Below the pieces are notes generated by a model that ran no database searches, had not been told where the DNA came from, and saw nothing but the letters and a program-made list of their open reading frames with translations. DNA of 64,000 bases. Origin: Halomonas elongata. Its GTDB lineage: Bacteria; Pseudomonadota; Gammaproteobacteria; Pseudomonadales; Halomonadaceae. Positions 52,534-60,079 of the stretch are shown piece by piece. Every line of letters starts with the position of its first letter. Position 1 is the stretch's first letter. The stretch lies in the NCBI RefSeq assembly GCF_029081005.1, contig NZ_JAJQTQ010000008.1, positions 62,001 to 126,000 on the forward strand. Reading direction: 5' to 3'. The position numbers were made by a program, and so were the translations under genes.

Positions 52534-53898
52534 TCACATGTAGCCCAGCACCAGGTAGCCCGCGGCGGCAATGCATCCTGCCAGGGCGGCATAGGGCAAC
52601 TGGGTGAAGGCGTGCTGGAAGGGTGTGCAGCCGCTGGCCTGGGCGGTCAGCACCGTGGCGTCGGAATAGAAGCAGGCGTGGCTGCCGAAGGTGCTGGCAG
52701 AGAGCGTGGCGCCGATCACCAGGGTCATGTCGGCCCCGAGATTCTGCCCCAACACGGCGACGATCGGCAGGATGATCACGAAGACGCCCCAGTTGGAACC
52801 GGTGGCAAAGGAGACGAAGCCCATGACGGTAAAGATGATGAAGGGCAACATTTCCGCGCTGACCAGGGGCTCGACCGTGGTGATGACATAATCGGCGAGT
52901 CCCAGCGAGGTGTTGACCTCATTGAAGAGAAAGGCGGCGACCAGAACGGCCAGGGCATCCATCATCGACTTGAAGCCTTCAAGCACATTATCGAACGTCT
53001 GGCTGGGCGAAAGCTTCTTGAATCCGATGAAGGCCACGATCATGCCTGCCAGAGTAACGAAGATACCCATCAGGAAATCCAGATCGAACCACCAGGTAAA
53101 GAAAGCCAGCGAGGCCATCGGCAACAGGAAGGACCAGATGCTGCCTTTCGAGTTGGTATCCGCCTCGAGGTGGGCGATTTCGTCGTCGATGTGCTCGGCC
53201 CCGGGAGGCACGCACTGCCCCTGCCCTTCGGCACGCTGCTCGGCCTTCTTCATGGGGCCGAAGGCGGGAATCCAGCGGAAGATGAAAAGCGGCACCAGGA
53301 TCACGGCGATCCAGGGATAGAACATGTAGGGAATGGCGCCGATATAAGTCCACACCCCCTGGCCATCTTCCGCCACGCCATTGGTCTCGAGCAGCGCGCC
53401 AAAGAAGACCGCCCAGGTCGAGATCGGAATCAACACGCTGATGGGCGCCGCCGTCGAATCGATGACATAGGCCAGCATTTCCCGGGACGTCTTGAATCGA
53501 TCGGTGACCTTGCGCATCGAGGTGCCAACGGCCAGTGAGTTCAGGTAGTCGTCGACGAACAGGATGATGCCCATGATCCAGCAGCCCAGCAGTGCGCGAG
53601 GCTTGTTGGTGGTATAACGCATCAGCTTGTCCGCAAAGGCCCGGGAGGAGCCGGACTTGAGCAGTAGCGCAATGATACTGCCCATGAGGCCGCAGACCAT
53701 GATGACCCAGGCGACGTCCTCATTGGTCATGACCGAGAGCAGGTCACCGGTGAGGCTGCTCAAGGCATTGCCGGGGTCGATCATCAGGGTGCCGATGAAG
53801 GCCCCCAGGACCAGGGGTTCGAGGGCCCTGCGTGTCCACAATGCGAGTATCAGGACGATTGCCGTGGGCAGCAGGACAAGGGGATTGTCATATTCCAT
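52534..53898 (-). CDS. NhaC-family Na+/H+ antiporter-like transporter
   Basis: A 454-residue protein with about eleven to twelve membrane segments. MCGLMGSIIALLLKSGSSRAF, IMGIILFVDDYLNSLAVGTSM (with the buried acidic pair), FATGSNWGVFVIILPI and GATLSASTFGSHACFYSDATV are NhaC-family landmarks. Members exchange Na+ for H+ or carry amino acids and amines. Its place between two amine oxidases suggests uptake of their substrate, which is inference. It is in one operon with them. Confidence 0.88.
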   Translation of the reverse strand: MEYDNPLVLLPTAIVLILALWTRRALEPLVLGAFIGTLMIDPGNALSSLTGDLLSVMTNEDVAWVIMVCGLMGSIIALLLKSGSSRAFADKLMRYTTNKPRALLGCWIMGIILFVDDYLNSLAVGTSMRKVTDRFKTSREMLAYVIDSTAAPISVLIPISTWAVFFGALLETNGVAEDGQGVWTYIGAIPYMFYPWIAVILVPLFIFRWIPAFGPMKKAEQRAEGQGQCVPPGAEHIDDEIAHLEADTNSKGSIWSFLLPMASLAFFTWWFDLDFLMGIFVTLAGMIVAFIGFKKLSPSQTFDNVLEGFKSMMDALAVLVAAFLFNEVNTSLGLADYVITTVEPLVSAEMLPFIIFTVMGFVSFATGSNWGVFVIILPIVAVLGQNLGADMTLVIGATLSASTFGSHACFYSDATVLTAQASGCTPFQHAFTQLPYAALAGCIAAAGYLVLGYM

Positions 53899-53995
53899 CG
53901 TGTCTTACCTCAGCGGAATTGTTGTTGTACGTTCGTGAAGGAAACACTGCACAAATGTCTATGTTCAGCGTCTCCTGAATGACGGTAAGTAGCGG

Positions 53996-55285
53996 TTATT
54001 TGAGTTTTTCGAGCAGTTGGTAGTACCACATGCCGGCCGCGAGCAGCGTGTTGCCGAGACGGTCATCGAGCGGAATGCGAAGGTGTCGAACCTCGGCGAA
54101 GGCGTCGAATTCCTCGAGGGTTCCGGAAACGGCGTTGGCCATGATCTCGCCGACGATGTGCGAGGTTGCAATGCCGTGGCCCGAGTATCCCTGGGCGTAA
54201 TAGACATTGCGGGAAAGCTTGCCGAGCTGGGGAATGCGGTTGATCACGATGCCCGCCATGCCTTGCCATTGAAAATCGATGGCAATGCCCTTGAGTTGCG
54301 GGAAGGTGTGCTCCAGACGCGGGCGTAGTTCGCCTGCGATATCCGCCGAATCGCGGCCGGAGTAGTTGGCCCCACCGCCGAAGAGAAGCCGCTTGTCGGC
54401 GGTCAGCCGGTAGTAATCGAGCACGAAACGCGTGTCGTAGACCGCCAGATCCTGTGGGTCGATGGCGTTCACCTGCTCGGGTGTCAGTGGCGCGGTGGTC
54501 ACGATGCCCAGCGATGCCGGAAACAGCTTGCCCTTGAGCTGCTTGCGCTCGAGGCGATGGTAGGCGTTGCCGGCAAGGATCACGCTGTCGGCCGTCACTC
54601 GGCCGTGCTCGCCGACCACTACCGGCGTATCGCCATGCTCGATATCGACCACCGGCGAGTTTTCGAAGATCAGTGCTCCCAGGCTCGCCGCCGCGCGCGC
54701 CTCGCCCAGGCACAGGTTGAGCGGGTGCAGGTGCATGTTGTAATCGTTGCGGATCGCACCGTGGTAAAGGCTCGTGCCAATGACGCCGCGCAGCTCGTCG
54801 GCGTCGAGCCAGTGCACGTGCTCGCCGATGGCATGGTGCCGTGATGCTTCGAAATCCTGGCGCAATGCCTTGATGTGGCTGGGCTTGTAGGCCGCCTGCA
54901 GATGCCCGTGCTTGAGGTCGCAGGGAATCGCATACTTCTCGACGCGCTGCCTGATGATCCGATGCCCGCGCCAGCGCAGGTTCCAGACGAATGCCTCGGC
55001 CTCATCGCCCAGCGTGCGTCGCATTTGCCGGGTCATGGCGTCCTGGCCGGAGAGGCTGCCGGTCACCTGCCCGCCGTTGCGCCCGCTGGCCCCCCAGCCG
55101 ATCCTGTTGGCCTCGACGATAGCGACACGGTAACCGCGCTCCGCCAGTTCGACCGCCGTGGACACACCGGTAAAACCGCCGCCGATGATGGCCACATCGG
55201 CCCGATGCTCGCTCTCCAGCTGCGGATAGGCAGACTCCTCGACCATCGAGGCGGTGTAATAAGAAGCGCAGCGTTCTTGTGTCAT
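53996..55285 (-). CDS. FAD-dependent gamma-glutamylputrescine oxidase-like protein
   Basis: A 429-residue flavoprotein. Residues 28-46 (ADVAIIGGGFTGVSTAVEL) bind FAD, with VEANRIGWGASGRNGGQVTG after it, and the conserved YAQGYSGHGIATSHIVGEIM near the end. YTASMVEESAYPQLE at the start is typical of PuuB, which oxidises gamma-glutamylputrescine to the aldehyde. Ten bases separate it from the glutamine-synthetase-like gene upstream. It is the better PuuB candidate of the two oxidases; specificity remains to be shown. Confidence 0.87.
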   Translation of the reverse strand: MTQERCASYYTASMVEESAYPQLESEHRADVAIIGGGFTGVSTAVELAERGYRVAIVEANRIGWGASGRNGGQVTGSLSGQDAMTRQMRRTLGDEAEAFVWNLRWRGHRIIRQRVEKYAIPCDLKHGHLQAAYKPSHIKALRQDFEASRHHAIGEHVHWLDADELRGVIGTSLYHGAIRNDYNMHLHPLNLCLGEARAAASLGALIFENSPVVDIEHGDTPVVVGEHGRVTADSVILAGNAYHRLERKQLKGKLFPASLGIVTTAPLTPEQVNAIDPQDLAVYDTRFVLDYYRLTADKRLLFGGGANYSGRDSADIAGELRPRLEHTFPQLKGIAIDFQWQGMAGIVINRIPQLGKLSRNVYYAQGYSGHGIATSHIVGEIMANAVSGTLEEFDAFAEVRHLRIPLDDRLGNTLLAAGMWYYQLLEKLK

Positions 55286-55294
55286 TCCTGCTCC

Positions 55295-56653
55295 TTAGAG
55301 GCGTGTCAGATAGGTCTGGTGGTCGATATCGGTGACCCTGGCCAGCAGGCTCCTCGCTTCGTGTCGCTTGACCCTGGCGTAGAGGTCCCGATAGGCCAGA
55401 CCGAAGGTGTCGGCCATTGCCGGCGAGGCGGCGAAGCGCTCGAGGGCGGCCAGCCAATCGTGGTTGAGCCATTCAACGTGCGGCGAACCGGTATCGTCCT
55501 CGATGGGAGGCGGTGGCGCGATACGCTGCTCGAGCCCATGCAGGACGCCGCCGAGCAGCGCGGCGGCGACCAGATAAGGGTTGGCATCGGCACCGGCCAC
55601 ACGATGCTCCAGGCGCGCCCCGGCTCCACGCCACTCGGGGACGCGCACCGCCGCACCACGATGATCACGGCCCCAGTTGCACTCGATCGGAGCGAAGCTG
55701 TCCGGCTGAAAGCGCCGGTAGGAATTGGCATGAGGAGCGAAGATCGCCTGGGCGTCGAGCAAGCTGTGCATCACGCCGCCGATGGCCGCTTCGAGGTGCC
55801 CCGCACCGTTGTCCTGATCGAAGATATTGTTCCCTTCCGCGTCGATGACGCTGACGTGCAGGTGCATGCCTGATCCGGCCTGATCGCTGTACGGCTTGGC
55901 CATGAAGGTGCTGGCAAGGCCGTGATGCTTGGCGGCCTGCGCGACGAGGCGCTTGAAACAGAGCGCATCGTCGGCAGCGGCCAGGGCATCCGCGCGATGC
56001 CAGAGATTGACCTCGAACTGCCCTGGCCCGAACTCGGCAATCAGGGTATCCGCCGGGATCTGCTGGGCATCGGCGAACGTGCGGATGGTATCGAGAACGG
56101 GGGTCATGGCATCCATGGTGTCGAGCGCGTAGAGCTGCTGACCGCCGAGACGGCCCCCGGGACACAGGGACGCGGGGGGCATGGGCTTCAGCCTGTGCCG
56201 CTCATCCGCGTCGAGCAGGTAGAACTCCAGCTCGATCGCGAGTACCGGCGTCCAGCCATGACGATGGAAGCGCTCGATGATGGCCGCGAGGATGGCACGA
56301 GGATCCATGAAGCTCGGCATGCCGTGAAGATCGTTCAGGGTGGTCAGCACCTGGTAGCCACTCGCCCACGGCAGTGGCATCAAGGTGCGCTCGTCGGCCC
56401 GGCAGACGCCGTCGGGATCACCGATCGATTGGGACAGGCCAGTAAGCGCATCGTTGTCGTCACCCCAGATATCCAGCGACTGGGTCGAGAGCGGCAGACG
56501 GACCTGCCCGGCCAGCACCTTGTCGAGCTGTGCGGCCGGGACCCACTTGCCGCGCGGGATACCATTCATGTCGATGCAGAGGACGTCGATGCGCTCCGTG
56601 GCCTTATTGTCGTGGGTATGTTCGGTGCTGTTGGAACAGGGAGTCTGCGACAT
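55295..56653 (-). CDS. Glutamine synthetase-like gamma-glutamylpolyamine synthetase
   Basis: A 452-residue protein of the GS-III/PuuA-like branch. The N-terminal VLCIDMNGIPRGKWVPAAQL, the ATP/metal-binding LAIELEFYLLD and IAEFGPGQFEVNL, the GSGMHLHVS segment and the ANSYRRFQPDSFAPIECNWG stretch are conserved. In the Puu pathway it joins glutamate to putrescine. No adenylylation-type Tyr loop is obvious. It is the first gene of the leftward operon and divergent from the GntR regulator, with a twin palindrome between them. PuuC and PuuD homologues are not in the window. Confidence 0.87.
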   Translation of the reverse strand: MSQTPCSNSTEHTHDNKATERIDVLCIDMNGIPRGKWVPAAQLDKVLAGQVRLPLSTQSLDIWGDDNDALTGLSQSIGDPDGVCRADERTLMPLPWASGYQVLTTLNDLHGMPSFMDPRAILAAIIERFHRHGWTPVLAIELEFYLLDADERHRLKPMPPASLCPGGRLGGQQLYALDTMDAMTPVLDTIRTFADAQQIPADTLIAEFGPGQFEVNLWHRADALAAADDALCFKRLVAQAAKHHGLASTFMAKPYSDQAGSGMHLHVSVIDAEGNNIFDQDNGAGHLEAAIGGVMHSLLDAQAIFAPHANSYRRFQPDSFAPIECNWGRDHRGAAVRVPEWRGAGARLEHRVAGADANPYLVAAALLGGVLHGLEQRIAPPPPIEDDTGSPHVEWLNHDWLAALERFAASPAMADTFGLAYRDLYARVKRHEARSLLARVTDIDHQTYLTRL

Positions 56654-56682
56654 GGATGACTCTCGATCTTGTCATGATTATG

Positions 56683-56707
56683 TGTGATCACACTGGATGT
56701 GATCACA
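56683..56707. promoter_or_regulatory. Twin palindromic operator between the GS-like and gntR genes
   Basis: The perfect 10-base palindrome TGTGATCACA occurs twice (56683-56692 and 56698-56707), with a 5-base spacer. The GT-N4-AC core is the type of site bound by FCD-type GntR regulators. It lies 30 bases from the start of the leftward operon and 118 bases before the regulator gene. Confidence 0.72.
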
Positions 56708-56825
56708 GTAGCAGCCACCCATGAAGCGCACAAGGCGCACCAGGGTTCGTGAACCGTCAAGCGAGTTGGGGTAAGCTGAAAGCCTATCCCGGCCCCTCAC
56801 CCAGCAACAGGCTATGGCACCCTGA

Positions 56826-57485
56826 ATGACCCCGGAACCGACCACCAGTCGCAACACTTTTTCGCCCGACACCGCCTCGACCCGACTGCATCGGGCCCTG
56901 CGCGTGCGTCTTTGCGAAGGGGGATTCACGCCCGGCGAGGTGATCTCGATTCGGCGCATTGCGTCGGAATACGATACCGGCACCATGCCGGCACGGGAGG
57001 CGGTACGCTGGCTGGTCACCGAGGGGGCGCTGATGTTTTCCGACAGCCGCAAGATCATCGTGCCCGAATTGAGCCACGACCGTTTCCACGAAATATTGTT
57101 TGCGCGAAAGAACCTGGAAACCGAGCTGTCACGCCATGCCTTCGACAATATCGTCGAAGCTGATATAGACGCCCTGGAACGGATCGATCAACGGATCAAT
57201 GCCGCCATCGCCCAAGGCGATCTCGTCGACTACATGCGCGACAATTACCGGTTCCATTTCCATATCTATCGTCTCAGCCAGTCCCGGGTACTGCTGCCAT
57301 TGGTCGAGATCCTGTGGCTGCAATATGGGCCGAGCATGCGCTACATCTGCACCCGCTGGGGGGCATCGAGCATCGCCGACGATTATCATCGTGAGGTGAC
57401 GCAGGCGCTCAGGAATGGGGATCGGGAAGGGTTCTGCCAGGCGATCGCCGCCGATATCGAACAGGGCATGATGCTGCTGGAGTAG
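56826..57485 (+). CDS. GntR-family regulator with FCD domain, divergent
   Basis: A 219-residue regulator. Residues about 20-85 are the winged helix (LRVRLCEGGFTPGEVISIRR, MPAREAVRWLVTEGALM), followed by an all-helical FCD domain with FARKNLETELSRHAFDNI, NYRFHFHIYRLSQS, and a His near DYHREVTQALRNGD as ligand/metal positions. It probably controls the divergent amine operon through the twin TGTGATCACA sites, and its own gene. Its stop lies 12 bases from the end of the convergent kinase gene. Confidence 0.9.
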   Translation: MTPEPTTSRNTFSPDTASTRLHRALRVRLCEGGFTPGEVISIRRIASEYDTGTMPAREAVRWLVTEGALMFSDSRKIIVPELSHDRFHEILFARKNLETELSRHAFDNIVEADIDALERIDQRINAAIAQGDLVDYMRDNYRFHFHIYRLSQSRVLLPLVEILWLQYGPSMRYICTRWGASSIADDYHREVTQALRNGDREGFCQAIAADIEQGMMLLE

Positions 57486-57497
57486 CCGTTCGCGCTG

Positions 57498-59354
57498 TCA
57501 TGGGCTTCGGCTGTCGTGGTCGTCTTGCATCGCCGCCATGGCGGCGCGTGGGTCGCGGGGGTAGAAACGCTCGGGCTGGCGCGCCACGTGGGGGAAGAAG
57601 CGGGTGTCCTTGTAGGGCATCTTCATGAAGCCCGAGACGCCGAGCCCTTCGATCAATCCGACCGCATCGAGGATGTCATCGAGTCGTTGGCGAAATTCCG
57701 TTTCTCGGGACGGGTCGAGCAGGCGATAGTGGCTATGGATCTTGAGGTGCTCGGGCAACGCCTCGAAGATGATCATCCCGGTGTGGTGGATCCCGTTCAG
57801 GGCCTCGAGCGAGGTGATGATGGCCTCCGGCAATACCAGGAACTCGTCCGGGTCCGGCCCATCCTCGAAGTAGCTGTGCAGCCGGGAGCGGTCTTCCAGC
57901 TCGGGGACGGCACTGACCTCGTATTCGAGCCGCAGGTCCGGCGTGATCACGAAGGGACGATCCGGCCCCTCGCGCTCCAGGTGGAGGGTATCGCGGGCAT
58001 TGAACAGGCAGCTCTTGAAGATGCCGCGCCGGTGAATGGCCCGGGCCAGGCTGACCATGTTGTTGACGGCGGCGACGAAGGCCGGCTTGAGCGAGGGATC
58101 GTGCAGGTTGAGCGAGGTGTCGATGTAGACGCCCTCGGCCTCCCAGCGGACCGCCAGGCCCCCCACGACCGGATAGTTGCCCAGTCGGCTCACCGCCGCC
58201 AGAAAGGCCTTCTCGGTCTCGCCCATGCCTTGCATGAAGTTCTTGTAGTAGCGATCGAGCTGGACATCATTGACGTCGCTCAGGGTTTCGCGACCGCCCT
58301 CCTCGCGCAGGAAGGACTTGCGCGAGCTATAGACCACGGTGTCGATCTCGCGACCGGCGGCACGGCTCCACACCGGCACCAGCGGCGTCTCCGGGGGCTC
58401 CGGCAGGTCGAGCATGACGAGCCTGGCCAGGCGCGGCATTTCGCGGGTGAAATGGTCTCCCGCCCGGCGTCGCACCTCGGGGTCCGGATCCAGCATGCCG
58501 TCGAGCATGCGGGCGAACTCCCGGGGAAGCCCGAGCGAGGTGGCCGGAATGGCCCGGTGGCCGAACCGGCAGGATTGGGCCGAGGCCAGCGCATAGAGCG
58601 TGCCGGCCGTGCCCTGCTCGTCGAAACGCGGCGATGACAGGGCACCGTTGAGTTGTTCCTCACCGATGAAGTAGACGTCGCCCAGCCGGGCATTGGTCTG
58701 TTGCAGGTTGTCCGACATCAGCTCCATGACGTTGGCGGCGACGAACTGCTGATTGGCATCGAGCTGAGCGAACACCGAAGAGCCCCAGTCGATCAGCGCG
58801 ATCGTCTCGGCCTGCTCATCGAAGACCAGGTTGGAGGGCTTGATGTCGCCGTGCACCACCGGGCGCCCCGCCGGCCCGGTCTCGCGGCGCAACGCCCGCA
58901 GGATGCCGGCGAGTTGATCGGCGATGTGCACGATCAGCCGGGGTGGCAGGCGCCCTTCCCGCAGCGAGAGCTCTTCCAGATTGATGCCCGGCGCACGTTG
59001 CATCACCAGGATCGACTGGTTGCGCACGCGCTGGAAGACGATCAGCTTGGGAATCCGGGGATGGGCGACCTGCTCCAGCATGAAGGCCTCTTCCTCGAGG
59101 CGGTCCTGGATTCGCTGGGACAGGTTGACCCGGGTGAACTTGAAGACATACTGCTCACCGAGCGCGGTCACGCCGGCGAACACGAAGCCATAGGCGCCCT
59201 TGCCGATCAGTTCGATATCCCGGTAGCCGAGCTGCTCGAGCTGCGCCTTGCACAGCGCCACCCATTCGCGCAGCTTGCGCGCGTCGTGGTGGCTGAGCAG
59301 ATAGACCGACTGGTCCTCCGGAATATAGAACTGCTGCAGGGGCGCCTGGGTCAT
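57498..59354 (-). CDS. Eukaryotic-like protein kinase with a long unknown C-terminal part
   Basis: A 618-residue protein without evident membrane segments. Residues 45-300 form a kinase domain: glycine loop GKGAYG (51-56), the VAIK-type Lys at K72, catalytic loop HGDIKPSN (168-175, D170, K172, N175), and DWG (189-191) in place of DFG. All catalytic residues are there, so it could phosphorylate proteins. The C-terminal 300 residues (from about 310) have no domain I recognise; they contain YYKNFMQGMGETEKAFLAAV and VGGLAVRWEAEGVYIDTSL. It stands alone between the GntR gene and higBA, with no phosphatase beside it. The target is unknown. Confidence 0.85.
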   Translation of the reverse strand: MTQAPLQQFYIPEDQSVYLLSHHDARKLREWVALCKAQLEQLGYRDIELIGKGAYGFVFAGVTALGEQYVFKFTRVNLSQRIQDRLEEEAFMLEQVAHPRIPKLIVFQRVRNQSILVMQRAPGINLEELSLREGRLPPRLIVHIADQLAGILRALRRETGPAGRPVVHGDIKPSNLVFDEQAETIALIDWGSSVFAQLDANQQFVAANVMELMSDNLQQTNARLGDVYFIGEEQLNGALSSPRFDEQGTAGTLYALASAQSCRFGHRAIPATSLGLPREFARMLDGMLDPDPEVRRRAGDHFTREMPRLARLVMLDLPEPPETPLVPVWSRAAGREIDTVVYSSRKSFLREEGGRETLSDVNDVQLDRYYKNFMQGMGETEKAFLAAVSRLGNYPVVGGLAVRWEAEGVYIDTSLNLHDPSLKPAFVAAVNNMVSLARAIHRRGIFKSCLFNARDTLHLEREGPDRPFVITPDLRLEYEVSAVPELEDRSRLHSYFEDGPDPDEFLVLPEAIITSLEALNGIHHTGMIIFEALPEHLKIHSHYRLLDPSRETEFRQRLDDILDAVGLIEGLGVSGFMKMPYKDTRFFPHVARQPERFYPRDPRAAMAAMQDDHDSRSP

Positions 59355-59376
59355 CGGCGTTTCAAGGCAGGCCCTC

Positions 59377-59691
59377 TCAGGCCACCTCCAATGGTTTTGC
59401 CTTTTCGATGCGTTCGCGCCGCTTCACATCATGGGTCGCTTCCCAGAGATCCGACTTCTGCTGCAGGTTCAACCAGAATTGTGCAGAGTTGCCGAAGACA
59501 CGACCCAGCATCAGCGCAGTATCGGCGGTCACGGCCCGCTTGTTACGACATAGCTCATTCACCAGACGAGGCGACACTCCCATCCGTTCGGCCAGCTTGG
59601 TCTGACTCAAGCCTAGTGGCTCGAGAAACTCCAGAGTCAGTACCTCCCCGACCGTCGTGGGCTTGCGGTTGGTCAGGATCATGATGTTCAC
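59377..59691 (-). CDS. higA: HigA-type XRE antitoxin
   Basis: A 104-residue helix-turn-helix protein with VGEVLTLEFLEPLGLSQTKL, MGVSPRLVNELCRNKRAVTA and LMLGRVFGNSAQFWLNLQQK, the HigA/VapI pattern. It may start at the GTG at 59691, which overlaps the toxin stop as GTGA, or at the ATG at 59682. It would neutralise HigB and repress the promoter with the palindrome at 59997-60017. Confidence 0.92.
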   Translation of the reverse strand: MNIMILTNRKPTTVGEVLTLEFLEPLGLSQTKLAERMGVSPRLVNELCRNKRAVTADTALMLGRVFGNSAQFWLNLQQKSDLWEATHDVKRRERIEKAKPLEVA

Positions 59692-59978
59692 CTGTAAGTA
59701 TGGGGGTCTAGATAGAGGTCGTGGGCCTTCTCACCATCCCATTCGAAAATCAGGCGGTATTGCCGATTCACGCGAATGGAACACTTGCCCGCCAGTTTTC
59801 CCTCCAGGTATTCGAGGCGATTGCCTGGCGGGACCCGCAAATCGCCAAAATTCGTGGCGGCGTCGATGATATCCAGCTTTCGCATGAGCGCTGTCTCGAT
59901 GGTGCCGGGGATTTTCTTATGCCACGTACCATCGACGAAAAACGCCTCAAGCCATGGATCACGAAAGCTGCCGATCAT
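59688..59978 (-). CDS. higB: HigB-type RelE-fold toxin
   Basis: A 96-residue toxin. MIGSFRDPWLEAFFVDGTWH, ALMRKLDIIDAATNFGDLR, PPGNRLEYLEGKLAGKCSIR and VNRQYRLIFEWDGEKAHDL are the complete set of landmarks of the RelE-like HigB (plasmid maintenance system killer) family. It differs from the HigB at 33389. GAGG precedes the ATG at 59978. The order toxin-antitoxin is standard for hig pairs. It lies between the kinase gene and the E2 gene. Confidence 0.94.
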   Translation of the reverse strand: MIGSFRDPWLEAFFVDGTWHKKIPGTIETALMRKLDIIDAATNFGDLRVPPGNRLEYLEGKLAGKCSIRVNRQYRLIFEWDGEKAHDLYLDPHTYR

Positions 59979-59996
59979 GCCAACCTCTTTTTTACA

Positions 59997-60017
59997 CTAT
60001 ACCACCATACGGTATAG
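59997..60017. promoter_or_regulatory. Palindromic operator of the second higBA pair
   Basis: CTATACC and GGTATAG arms (59997-60003 and 60011-60017) with a 7-base spacer, 19 bases before the higB start. On the higB strand the left arm contains a TATAGT-like -10 element, so binding of HigA here would block transcription. Confidence 0.68.
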
Positions 60018-60079
60018 ATTGCATCAACGACAGCGACCGCTCCATGGACAAAGCTTTCCCAGTCACAGCGGCATCCCTG

